From: Tragulus kanchil | Lineage: Eukaryota > Chordata > Mammalia > Artiodactyla > Tragulidae | Direction: 5' to 3' | Length of the DNA stretch: 64,000 nucleotides | Assembly: GCA_022376925.1 (NCBI GenBank) | Contig: JAIOJX010000005.1 | Location: forward strand, 94,089,001-94,153,000 | Part shown: positions 35,562 to 46,650 of the stretch, piece by piece | How the letters are laid out: each line of letters begins with the position of its first letter | How positions within the stretch are numbered: the first letter of the stretch is position 1 | The notes under the pieces: model-generated | Databases searched by the model: none | The model's input: the letters and a program-made list of their open reading frames with translations, nothing else | Told to the model about the DNA's origin: nothing | Made by a program: the position numbers and the translations under genes

Positions 35562-35700
35562 ATGCTTCTGTATGCGGTGAGCTGGCTGTCCGCAGGAAAA
35601 TCAGCCTGGATGTTAAGGCCTTACCTGGGTCGGCTATGGGGTCAAAGAGAAGAATTCCAGAGATTTATGGATTCTCCAGAAAGCCCTGAGGTCTGGATGT

Positions 35701-36200
35701 NNNNNNNNNNNNNNNNNNNNNNNNNNNNNNNNNNNNNNNNNNNNNNNNNNNNNNNNNNNNNNNNNNNNNNNNNNNNNNNNNNNNNNNNNNNNNNNNNNNN
35801 NNNNNNNNNNNNNNNNNNNNNNNNNNNNNNNNNNNNNNNNNNNNNNNNNNNNNNNNNNNNNNNNNNNNNNNNNNNNNNNNNNNNNNNNNNNNNNNNNNNN
35901 NNNNNNNNNNNNNNNNNNNNNNNNNNNNNNNNNNNNNNNNNNNNNNNNNNNNNNNNNNNNNNNNNNNNNNNNNNNNNNNNNNNNNNNNNNNNNNNNNNNN
36001 NNNNNNNNNNNNNNNNNNNNNNNNNNNNNNNNNNNNNNNNNNNNNNNNNNNNNNNNNNNNNNNNNNNNNNNNNNNNNNNNNNNNNNNNNNNNNNNNNNNN
36101 NNNNNNNNNNNNNNNNNNNNNNNNNNNNNNNNNNNNNNNNNNNNNNNNNNNNNNNNNNNNNNNNNNNNNNNNNNNNNNNNNNNNNNNNNNNNNNNNNNNN
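35701..36200. other. Assembly gap, 500 N
   Basis: Exactly 500 undetermined bases, a round number suggesting a placeholder of unknown true length. Flanking sequences are unrelated (unassigned to the left, antisense L1 to the right). Confidence 0.98.
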
Positions 36201-38460
36201 TTGAGAAGTGATATTCTCTTTTGGGGAAAATATTTTATGTTCTTGAAAAAAAAAAAGTGTATTCTGCTTTTTGGGGATAAATGTCCTGATGATGAGAGTT
36301 TGGTCTAATGTGTGAGTTAAGGCTTATATTTCTTAATTTTCTGTGTGGATGATCTGTCCCTTGGTGTAAGGGGACTGTTAAAGTCCCCTACTGTTATTGT
36401 GTTACTGTCATTCTCATTTATGGTTGTTAGTATTTGCATTTTGTATTGAGGTGCTCCTATGTTGGGTGCATAAATATTTATAACTGTTATATCTTCTTCT
36501 TGGATTGACCCCTTGATTATTGTGTGGTATCCTTATCTCTGGCAAGTTTTTAAAAGTCTGTTTTGTCAGATATGAATATTGCTGTTCCAGCTTTCTTTTG
36601 ATTCCCATGTGCATGGAGTATCTTTTTCCATGCTGACTTTCAGTCTGTAGGTCTTATGTGGGTCTCTTGTAGGCAGCATATACACAGGTCTTGTTTCTGT
36701 ATTCATTCAGCCAGTCTGTGTCTTTTGATTTGGGCATTTAATCCATTTACATTTAAGGTAGTTATTGATAGATATGTTACTGTTTCTGTTCTCGTTATTG
36801 TTTAGGGTTTTTTTTTTAATGGGTCTTTCTCTTGTGTTTTCCTGCCAGAAAAGTTCCTTTAATATTTGTTGTAAGTCTGGTTTGGTGGTGTTGAATTCTT
36901 TTAGCTTTTGTCTATCTATAAAACTTTTAATTTCACTTCAAATCCAAATGAGATCCTTGCCGGGTAATCTTGGTTGTAGGTTTTTCTCTTTCATCACTTT
37001 AAATGTATCTTGTCACTCCCTTCTGGCTTGCAGAGCTTTTGCTGAAAAACAAGCTGTTAGCCTTATGGGATTCCTATATATATGTTACTTTTGGTTGTTT
37101 TTGATATAATTCTTGTGTTTAATTGTTGTTTGATTAATGTGTCTTGGTGTAACTCTCTTTGGGTTTATCCTGTATGGAGTCTGGGCTGCCTGGACCTAGG
37201 TGACTGTTAGTCACCTTTCCCATGTTAGTGAAGTTTTCAGTTATCTCTTCAAATATTTTCTTATACTCTTTTTTTTTTTCTCTTCTGGACCCCTATAATT
37301 CAAATGTTGATACATTTAATACTGTCTCAGAGGTCTCTGAGACCGTTCTTTTTTTTTTTTCTTAAAGATTTATTTATTTATTTATTTTGGGCGGGGGTCG
37401 GGTTGGGGAGGGAGGGGAGCGGGCGGGCCACTTCTTTTGGTTTTCCATTTCTCTATTTTTCATCCGTCTTTGTTCTTTGGCTCTTGCGGGCCTCCCATCG
37501 CGGTGGCGTCTGTTGTCTCAGAGCACCGGCCCTGGGCGCATGCGCTCCAGAGCTCCGGCTCAGTAATTGGACACATTGTTCCAGCCGCTCCGCGGCACGT
37601 GGGATCTTCCCAGGCCAGGGATCGAACCGGCGCCCCTTGCAGTGCAAGGCGGTGTCCTTACCCACTGGACCACCAGGGGAAGCCCCTGAGACCGTTCTTA
37701 ATTCTTCTCATTATTTTTTCTTTAATCAGCTCCTTGGCAGTTATTTCTGTCATCCTGTCTTCCAGCTACCTTATCCGTTCTTCTGCCTATTATTCTACTG
37801 TTGATTCCTTCTAGAGTATTTTTCATTTCAGTAATTGTGTTATCACTGTTTATTCTTTATTTCTGCTAGGTCTTTTAAAAATGTGTTTAATGTTTCTTAT
37901 ATTTTCTCCATTCTATTTTCAATATTTTAAAGCTTCTTTACTATCATTACATTACTGTGAATTATTTTTCAAATAGGTTGCCTATATCCTTTTCATATAT
38001 TTGGTCTTCTAGTGTTTTACCTTGCTCCTTTGTCTGTAACCATGTATCTTTGTCATTTCATCTTTTTTTTTTGTTTTTTGGATTTTTTTGATGAATGGAA
38101 CTGTGCAGCTTGCAGGCAGTTGGGTAGAGCTGGGTCTTGGTGTTGAGATGTGGACCTCTGGGATACCTCACTCTGAGTAATATTCCCCGGAGCCTAATAT
38201 TCTCTGTTACTCCAGCAATTTATGTTCAGCACTCTCATGACAGGGGCTCAGGCCTGATCTCTAAGCCAGGACCCGACAAGCTATGGTGAGTGGGAAAGAA
38301 AGAAAAACAGTAACAAGGAATACTTGTTATATATAATACTTGAATATATTAGAAAAAGATAAGAGTACATTTGAAGTATCTGCTGGAGGGTAAAACTAGA
38401 CTTGAATAGCAAATAGGGAAGAAGGAAAAAATATGTATATATAATAGAGTAATCACAAGT
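36201..38460 (-). mobile_element. Third decayed L1, antisense, left end lost in gap
   Basis: Antisense order is ORF2 endonuclease region (36,201-36,770), inter-ORF and ORF1 region (36,800-37,340 and 37,700-37,980), and 5' untranslated region (about 38,080-38,460). A SINE splits ORF1. No intact frame remains. Confidence 0.75.
37351..37685 (-). mobile_element. tRNA-Glu-headed SINE, GC-rich-body type (copy 6)
   Basis: Near full length, antisense, with a perfect 14-bp target-site duplication (ctgagaccgttctt) at 37,337-37,350 and 37,686-37,699. It keeps many CpGs ('cgctccgcggcacgtggg', 'gcgcatgcgctc'). The tail is (ttta)n next to a G-rich block. Confidence 0.93.
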
Positions 38461-38464
38461 TTTT

Positions 38465-41400
38465 AATTTTGCTTTTTTGATTTTACAGAGTTTTGTTGTT
38501 TACAGATATGTATAATTACAGATTAGTCATATGTATATCCCATCCCTCCAGGCCATCGCATAGCCCCCATGTACGATCCCTTAGTTCCACCGCACATTGA
38601 CAATAGTTATTTCTTTTACATAAAATAGTACAGGGTTCTGTGTTGCTCTTTCCATATCTCCCACCCACTCTTCCCTTTCCCCGATGTCTATAAGTCTGTT
38701 CTCTATGACTGTTTTTCCACTGATGCTCTGCATATTTATCAGTACAAACTTACTAGATTCCATACCATATGTGTTAGTATGCTATACTTGTCCTTCTCTT
38801 TTTGATTTACTACACTTTGTATAATAGGTTCTAGATTCATCCATCTACTCAGGACTGAATCTTCTGCATTTCTTTTTGTGGCTGAGAAGTATTCCATTGT
38901 TTATATGTACCAGAGCTTCTTTATCCATTCACTTGTCAATGGACATTTAGGTTGCTTCCATGATCTAGCTATTGTGTAGAGTGCTGCAGTGAACATTGGG
39001 GTACAGGTGTCTCTTTCAATTTTGATTTCATCGGGGTATAAGCCTAATAGTGGGTTTGCTGGGCCGTATGGTGCTTCTGTTCTTAGCTTTTTGAGGAATC
39101 TCCATACTGTCTTCCATAGTGGTTGTATCAATTTACATTCCCACCAGCAAAGCAAGAGTGTACCCTTTTCTCTGCCCTCTTTCCAGCATTTATTATATGT
39201 AGATTTTTTTGGATGATGGCCATTCTGGCTGGTGTGAGGCGATATCTCATTGTAGTTTTAATTTGCATGTCTCTAATAAGAAGCAACATTGAGCATCTTT
39301 TCGTGTTTTTTGGCCACCTGTATGTCTTCTTTGGAGAGATGTCTGTTTAGGTCTTCTTCTCATTTTTTGATTGGGTTGTTTTTTGGTGTTGAGTTGTCTG
39401 AGCTGCTTGTATACTTTGGAGATTAATTCTTTGTTGGTTATTTCATTTGCTATTATTTTCTCCCATTCTGTGGGTTGTCTGTTCACCTTGTTTGTAGTTT
39501 CTTTTGCTGTGGAGAAGCTTTTAAGTTTCATTAGGTCCCACATATTTATTTTTGTTTTTATTTCTGTTATTCTAGAGGGCATGTCATAGAAAATCTTGCC
39601 TTATGTCACTGAGTGTTCTGCCTATATTCTCCTCTAAGAGTTTTAGGGTTTCTGGTCTTACATTTAGGTCTTTAACCCATTTTGAGTTTATCTTTGTGTA
39701 TGGTGTCAGGAAATGTTCCAACTTCATTCTTCTGCATGTAGCTCTCCAGTTTTTCCCAGCGTCATTTGCTGAAGTGGTATGATGTCATTTGTTTTGTAGA
39801 TCTTTTTCTTCTCTCTTCTCATGTATTTGTTGCCTAAATAAGTCCCTTTAACACTAGTTGTAAGGCTGGTTTTGTGGTGCTGCATTCTCTTAGTTTTTGT
39901 CTGTAATGCTTTTGATTTCTCCATCAATTTTGAAAGAGATCCTTGCCGGTAGAGTATTCTGGGTTGTATGTTTTTCTCTTTCAGCACTTTAAAAGTGTCT
40001 TACCATTCTCTTCTGGCCTGCAGGGTTTCTGTTGAGAGGTCAGCACTTAAATGTATAGGATCTCCCTTACTTGTTGTTTGTCTATTGCTGTTTTGAGTAT
40101 TCTGTCTTTGCGTTTGCTCTGTGTTAGCTTGATTAGTACGTGTCTTGGTGTGTTCCTCCTAGGGTTTATCCTGTATGGAACTCTTTGTGCTTCTTGGATT
40201 TTTTCATAACCTTTCTTTTCTTCTGCTGGTACGCCTGTTATTCAGATGTTGGTGTGTTTGATATTATCCCAGAGGTCTCTGAGACTATCCTCAGTTCTTT
40301 TTATTCTTTGTTTTTTTTTCTGATCTTCCACAGTGATTTCCACCATTCTGTCTTCCAACTCACTTATCCGTTCTTCTGCATCAGATACTCTGCTATTGAG
40401 TTCTTCCATGTTTTTTTTTTTTTTTTTTGCCTCTAAGTCATCACTTACTTTTCCTCCATCTTTTTTATTCTTTGGCATGTGTGGGCCTCCCACTGCAGTG
40501 GCCTCTCTTGTTGCAGAGCACTGGCTCTGGGCGCACGCGCTCCACAGTGCTGGCTTGTAACTGGCTCCGTGGCATGTGGCATCCTCCTGGGCCAGGGATC
40601 AAACTAGTGCCACCTGCACTGCAAGGTGGGCTCCCCACCCATTGGGCCACCAGGGAAGTCCCATGGCATTTTTTTGTTTTTTTAAGGTAAGACATAGATT
40701 TATTCAGATTCAGTGAAAGCACATGCCACAGAAAGAGTGTGGGCCATCGTAGAGCAAATCCAGTGGCCCCCATGGTACTTTTACGTTCAGTAACTGAGTT
40801 GTTTGTCTCTTTTTGTTGTGTTTTAATTTCTTGCAGGTCTTTATCCAGTGCGTCAATTCTATTCTATTTCCAGAGTTTTGGATCATCCTTAGTATTGCTA
40901 TTCTGAATTCTTTTTTTGATATTTCGTCTATTTCTTCTTCGGTCATTTGGGTTTGTATGTTTCTAGTTTGTTCATTTGTGCTGTGTTTCTGTCTTTTCAT
41001 TATTATTGTTACTTTTAATTTTTTATGTTTGAATCTTGGAGTGTTTTCTTTCTGAGGTTCTTGAGTCGGATCTTTGGCCAGGGACTTGAGACTTCGTGTC
41101 TGTTTTGGTATGGCATTCAGTGGTATTAGGCCAAGTATAAACATAAGGGACAAAAGGTGCATCTCTGTTTCTGGTTCTCAGTTGTGAGCTTACCTTCTCT
41201 CTGTGTGGATCATCTGTTGGAGTTTGTTTCTGATGCCGTCCCAGTAGTTTTTTGGGTTTGTCTTGGCAGGGGCCAGTTGTGGGCTGTGCCACCCACGCCG
41301 GCTGTCTGTATCTCTTCTCTCTGTCGCAGAGATAAAATAAAAAATGAGAGGTACCAAAAAAAAAAGTTTAGAAAACTAAGAGAAATAGAAAAAATAAGAA

Positions 41401-41480
41401 TATGTATGAAACAACCATTGGAGGGTAAAACTGGATTTCACTGGCTAATAGTTAAAAACAACAAAAAGAAAAAAATCTTG
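38465..41480 (-). mobile_element. Fourth L1, antisense, internally deleted, with ORF1 remnant
   Basis: The left part is L1 3' end and ORF2 C-terminus (38,465-39,770). Minus-strand 39,155-38,901 contains TPMFTAALYTIARSWKQP. Near 39,780 the sequence jumps to ORF1-proximal sequence, so most of ORF2 is deleted. ORF1 is readable in two pieces around a SINE: a coiled-coil part at 40,430-40,242 (SDAEERISELEDRM) and an N-terminal part at about 41,060-40,790 (TEEEIDEISKKEFRI). The 5' untranslated region extends to about 41,480. Confidence 0.8.
40412..40662 (-). mobile_element. tRNA-Glu-headed SINE, GC-rich-body type (copy 7)
   Basis: Antisense, a more diverged member. It has 'tgtgggcctcccactgcagt' and 'ggctctgggcgcacgcgctc', lacks the 'aattggacacatc' block, and ends 'ccaccagggaagtccc'. 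It interrupts L1 ORF1. Confidence 0.8.
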
Positions 41481-41559
41481 GCTGTGAAGGGTGGGGCTTA
41501 GGTGGGGAAAGGGTTGAGGTGGTGATGGTGTTTAGGTGGAGGTGAGATATAGGTGGGGC

Positions 41560-42960
41560 TGGGGGTTCTTAATTTAGGACCCAAGCTTCCAGAAAAGGCC
41601 TGGGGTAGGGGATGCCCCTGAGGGGATTCTTTAGTGCCTCTGAGTTTGGGGTGCAGAGTACCAGGCCCAGGTCCCCAGGAGGCTTCCCAGGGCCAAGTGG
41701 GTTAGGAAATACTAGACTGGTTCCTCACTGCTTCACATCTAGAGCGACCCCACAACGGCCTGCTCTCCTCAGTCTCCCCTCCCTCCTACACCCACAGGAC
41801 ATACATGGGCTGAGAGTGCCCTTCACCCCAGAGGGTGGAGGTGGATCCCCAGAGGATGGAAGACTCATTATGGAGGGTAGAGGGGGTCCTGGAGGATGGG
41901 GGGGGCCCCCAGAAGGAACATGGAACTGGAGGGTAAAGGGGGATCCCAGAGGGTGGAGGGTCAAATCCAGAGGACAGACAGGGACCCCGGAGAGGTGAGG
42001 GGCTCCTGAGGCCACAGGCCCTGGAGAGAGGAGAAACCTGCAGAGTGGAAGGGAATCCAGGAGAGTGGAGGGAGCTTCCTGCTGACAGAGAGTTCAGCTC
42101 GAAAGAAGGAGAGGGTCTCAGAGAATGTAGGGCACCTCAGAGAAGGGGTCCTGGTGTGTGGAGAGCGCCCTGAAGGGTAGAGGGCTCAGCCTGGGGCCTC
42201 AGGAGGCCCGCAGGGCCAAGTGGGCAGTGGACCACCAGGCAGTTCCCTGCTCCTGGAACTCCATAGGAGCCTCCCCCAGCCAACCTGCCCACCTCCCTGC
42301 AGGAGCATTCCCGTTTTCCTCATGTCCTTAGAACCCACCCAGACTGAGTGCGTCCTGAAGGGCAGAGAGGGCCCCAGAGAACTGAGAGGGCCCAGTACAC
42401 AGAGGGACTCCAGAAGGGTGGAGGCTTGGCTACGTGTTTCTGTGAGCTCCTTGGGAGCTGAGCAGGTGGAGGAATACAAAGTGCTTTTCACTTCTCAAAC
42501 CCCAAAGAAGCCTCCCTTGCTATCCTTTTTTTTAACCTCCCTGCTCCCTACCATGCCCACAGGACCTATGCAAGTGGAGGCGTCTCTGTAAAGCAGATTG
42601 TGCCCTGGAGGGCAGAAACCTCAGCTGATAGGATACAGCACCCTAGAAGGCACGCACCCTAGAAGGCACAGGGAGCCGCAGAGGGTAGAGGCCCAGACCG
42701 CAGGGCCACAGGAGGCTCCTTGGGGTCAAGTGTAAGGAGAACCTCAGGGACTTCCTCTTAATGGATCCTCCAGTCCCTGAGGATCCCGCTCAGCCGAGCG
42801 GTTTGGGCAGCAGGTTCCTGGTGCCCAAACCACTCCTCCTCCCCCAGGAGCCCCTCAGTCATGCCGACCCCCTGGGCTCTACATTCCCCCACTCTTCCAT
42901 ACCCAGCACTTGGTCACCCCCAGGGCTCTTCCTTCAGCCTCTGTAGACTTTCTGATGATG
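41560..42960. repeat. GC-rich block of loosely repeated units
   Basis: Related phrases recur: 'cagggccaagtggg' near 41,689 and 42,211 with a diverged form near 42,719, and 'tgcccacagga'/'cacccacagga'-type phrases followed by 'agtgcccttca', 'gtgcgtcctgaagggcag' or 'gtgccctggagggcag'. Many 'agagggtggagg' motifs lie between. The spacing suggests units of very roughly 0.25-0.5 kb. No coding frame is convincing. Could be an old low-copy tandem repeat. Confidence 0.4.
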
Positions 42961-44606
42961 GCCGTTGTAATTAGTGTGAGGTTGTTAACCAAAACACAAG
43001 TCCATGTGCCTGATGCGCAGTGAAGCCAAAACAGAAGTTTGGAACAGAGAAAGGTTTATTACAGGTCCCTGCAAAGAGCTGGGTAGGTTCATGCCTGAAA
43101 AATCTCCAACTCCCTGAAAGCTTTCAGCAAAGCTCTTTTCTAGGAACAGTGAGGGAGGGGTGTGGTTAGTTGTTGCAAACTTCCTGGTGTCAGATCCTTT
43201 GTCCTTGAGGTCAGGTAGTGATCCTATAAATGATGTTCCTATAAATCTCTACCAAATGAATGTTGTTCTCTTTTCTAACAAGGAATAGCAAAACCCATAA
43301 GCACAGTTTCCCCCCTGTAAGGTCCAGATCTTGTGTAAGGAGGCAGACCTTCAGTAGTGGCACTGTCATGGCTGGGTCCCCACCCCCTGCCCAGCTATTA
43401 CTAGAGCCAGGCACTGAAGACCCAGCTGTCCCTCAGAGTTCCCAAATGGTGGTGGGTGGACAGGTCCTGCAGACTGTATTCCAGGCAGATTGCCACTGCG
43501 AGGAGGTTCACTGCTGTCAGGCTACGTGTTTCTGTGAGCTCCTTGGGAGCTGAGCAGGTGGAGGAATACAAAGTGCTTTTCACTTCTCAAACCCCAAAGA
43601 AGCCTCCTTGCTATCCTTTTTAACCTCCCTGCTCCCTACCATGCCCACAGGACCTATGCAAGTGGAGGCGTCTCTGTAAAGCAGATTGTGCCCTGGAGGG
43701 CAGAAACCTCAGCTGATAGGATACAGCACCCTAGAAGGCACGCACCCTAGAAGGCACAGGGAGCCGCAGAGGGTAGAGGCCCAGACCGCAGGGCCACAGG
43801 AGGCTCCTTGGGGTCAAGTGTAAGGAGAACCTCAGGGACTTCCTCTTAATGGATCCTCCAGTCCCTGAGGATCCCGCTCAGCCGAGCGGTTTGGGCAGCA
43901 GGTTCCTGGTGCCCAAACCACTCCTCCTCCCCCAGGAGCCCCTCAGTCATGCCGACCCCCTGGGCTCTACATTCCCCCACTCTTCCATACCCAGCACTTG
44001 GTCACCCCCAGGGCTCTTCCCTTCAGCCTCTGTAGACTTTCTGATGATGGCCGTTGTAATTAGTGTGAGGTTGTTAACCAAAACACAAGTCCATGTGCCT
44101 GATGCGCAGTGAAGCCAAAACAGAAGTTTGGAACAGAGAAAGGTTTATTACAGGTCCCTGCAAAGAGCTGGGTAGGTTCATGCCTGAAAAATCTCCAACT
44201 CCCTGAAAGCTTTCAGCAAAGCTCTTTTCTAGGAACAGTGAGGGAGGGGTGTGGTTAGTTGTTGCAAACTTCCTGGTGTCAGATCCTTTGTCCTTGAGGT
44301 CAGGTAGTGATCCTATAAATGATGTTCCTATAAATCTCTACCAAATGAATGTTGTTCTCTTTTCTAACAAGGAATAGCAAAACCCATAAGCACAGTTTCC
44401 CCCCTGTAAGGTCCAGATCTTGTGTAAGGAGGCAGACCTTCAGTAGTGGCACTGTCATGGCTGGGTCCCCACCCCCTGCCCAGCTATTACTAGGGGAGCC
44501 AGGCACTGAAGACCCAGCTGTCCCTCAGAGTTCCCAAATGGTGGTGGGTGGACAGGTCCTGCAGACTGTATTCCAGGCAGATTGCCACTGCGAGGAGGTT
44601 CACTGC
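42428..44606. repeat. Adjacent direct duplication D12 (offset 1,088-1,092)
   Basis: Copy A is about 42,428-43,516 and copy B about 43,520-44,606. Differences are mostly homopolymer-length changes (a T run at 42,526 versus 43,615) and 'ctagagcc' versus 'ctaggggagcc'. Confidence 0.92.
42991..43350 (-). repeat. LTR-like stretch 1
   Basis: Shares an ordered series of blocks with 44,971-45,360: 'aagtccatgtgcctgatg', 'aaaggtttattacagg', 'gcaaacttc', 'tcctttgtccttgaggtcag' and 'aatctctaccaaatgaatgt'. On the minus strand 'aggtttatt' gives AATAAA-type polyadenylation sequence, as in an antisense LTR. Boundaries and family are not determined. A D12 copy lies at about 44,084-44,440. Confidence 0.45.
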
Positions 44607-46650
44607 TGCTTCAAGGCTTGGGCCAAGGCCAGTGGAGGGCCTTAGTGAGGGCTTGAGCCCTGAGGACACAGCCTCCTGCCTCCTTCACCTTGCAGCTCAC
44701 CTGCTAGCACAAAGCCAAGTGAGGGCCCCAGGGAGATGGCTGGGATCCATTTTACCTCACTCTCCACCTGACGACCACCAGTCACCAGTCAGCTTTTTTG
44801 CTTAACCCCCCTTACTGCCGCTTCTAGATAGTTGGCTGCTTGTGGGTGGGGCTCACTGCTGTGTAGATCAGTATCTGAATGGAACCTGCTGGCTGGTGAC
44901 AAGGTGTGGAGTAATGGCCCACAGCAAGGCTGCATGTAAGGGCTGCACTCCATGGTGCTCTTTTTACTGAAAATTACCAAGTCCATGTGCCTGATGCACA
45001 GTAAGGCCAAACGATATTAAAACCATCTGAGTTTGGAACAGGGAAAGGTTTATTACAGGACCATGCAAGGAGATGGGTGGCTCATGCCTTAAGAACCCCA
45101 AAATTACTGAAAGCTTCTAGCAAAGGATTTTTAAAGCAAAATGGTGAAGAAAGGACCTTGTTAGTTGTAGCAAACTTCTTAGTGTTAGTTCCTTTGTCCT
45201 TGAAGTCAGGTCATGGCCAGGTAACAATATTCCTATGAATCTCTACCAGATGAATGTTATTCTTAAGTCTTGATCTGAAAGAGTGAGGTCCCAGGGCACA
45301 TTGTTCACCTTCCAAGGTCCCCATTCTGGCTAAGAGGAGGCAGATCTCAGTTGGCAGCTCCCTCAGGGCCAGGTACCCAGGACCCAACTGGCCCTCAATC
45401 TCCTCAGGCTGCCCAAAGAGGGGAGACCAGTGCCCACAGACTGTGAAGTGAACTCCATTACCTGACTATGTTGGTGTCTTGCAGGTGTATCATAAAATCA
45501 CTATTTTAACCTTTTTTTGTAGTTTAAGTATTTCCCCTGTAAGGTCCAGATCTTGTGTAAGGAGGCAGACCTTCAGTAGTGGCACTGTCATGGCTGGGTC
45601 CCCACCCCTGCCCAGCTATTACTAGAGCCAGGCACTGAAGACCCAGCTGTCCCTCAGAGTTCCCAAATGGTGGTGGGTGGACAGGTCCTGCAGACTGTAT
45701 TCCAGGCAGATTGCCACTGCGAGGAGGTTCACTGCTGCTTCAAGGCTTGGGCCAAGGCCAGTGGAGGGCCTTAGTGAGGGCTTGAGCCCTGAGGACACAG
45801 CCTCCTGCCTCCTTCACCTTGCAGCTCACCTGCTAGCACAAAGCCAAGTGAGGGCCCCAGGGAGATGGCTGGGATCCATTTTACCTCACTCTCCACCTGA
45901 CGACCACCAGTCACCAGTCAGCTTTTTGCTTAACCCCTTACTGCCGCTTCTAGATAGTTGGCTGCTTGTGGGTGGGGCTCACTGCTGTGTAGATCAGTAT
46001 CTGAATGGAACCTGCTGGCTGGTGACAAGGTGTGGAGTAATGGCCCACAGCAAGGCTGCATGTAAGGGCTGCACTCCATGGTGCTCTTTTTACTGAAAAT
46101 TACCAAGTCCATGTGCCTGATGCACAGTAAGGCCAAACGATATTAAAACCATCTGAGTTTGGAACAGGGAAAGGTTTATTACAGGACCATGCAAGGAGAT
46201 GGGTGGCTCATGCCTTAAGAACCCCAAAATTACTGAAAGCTTCTAGCAAAGGATTTTTAAAGCAAAATGGTGAAGAAAGGACCTTGTTAGTTGTAGCAAA
46301 CTTCTTAGTGTTAGTTCCTTTGTCCTTGAAGTCAGGTCATGGCCAGGTAACAATATTCCTATGAATCTCTACCAGATGAATGTTATTCTTAAGTCTTGAT
46401 CTGAAAGAGTGAGGTCCCAGGGCACATTGTTCACCTTCCAAGGTCCCCATTCTGGCTAAGAGGAGGCAGATCTCAGTTGGCAGCTCCCTCAGGGCCAGGT
46501 ACCCAGGACCCAACTGGCCCTCAATCTCCTCAGGCTGCCCAAAGAGGGGAGACCAGTGCCCACAGACTGTGAAGTGAACTCCATTACCTGACTATGTTGG
46601 TGTCTTGCAGGTGTATCATAAAATCACTATTTTAACCTTTGTAGTGAAGT
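44404..46650. repeat. Adjacent direct duplication D13 (offset 1,129-1,133)
   Basis: Copy A is about 44,404-45,530 and copy B about 45,537-46,650. Before the junction A reads 'acctttttttgtagtttaag' where the end of B continues 'acctttgtagtgaagtattt', a corrupted version of the same sequence. The left part also occurs at about 43,316-43,516, a third copy. Confidence 0.92.
44971..45360 (-). repeat. LTR-like stretch 2
   Basis: The diverged relative of 42,991-43,350, with the same block order plus extra sequence ('ggccaaacgatattaaaacc'). Divergence is far greater than between the assembly duplicates, so this is real old repetition. The duplicate is at about 46,102-46,490. Confidence 0.45.

Noticed and set aside
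35562..36308. Long open frame on the plus strand
   Set aside because: It runs through the 500-N gap, and the parts outside are Bov-tA tail and L1 sequence.
37600..37685. tRNA-Glu gene-like sequence
   Set aside because: It is the SINE head; the acceptor stem is incomplete and the SINE body and tail follow.
41612..41998. 128-codon plus-strand frame in GC-rich DNA
   Set aside because: Low-complexity Gly/Pro-rich translation of repeated 'gagggtgga'-type DNA, with the opposite strand equally open; compositional artefact.
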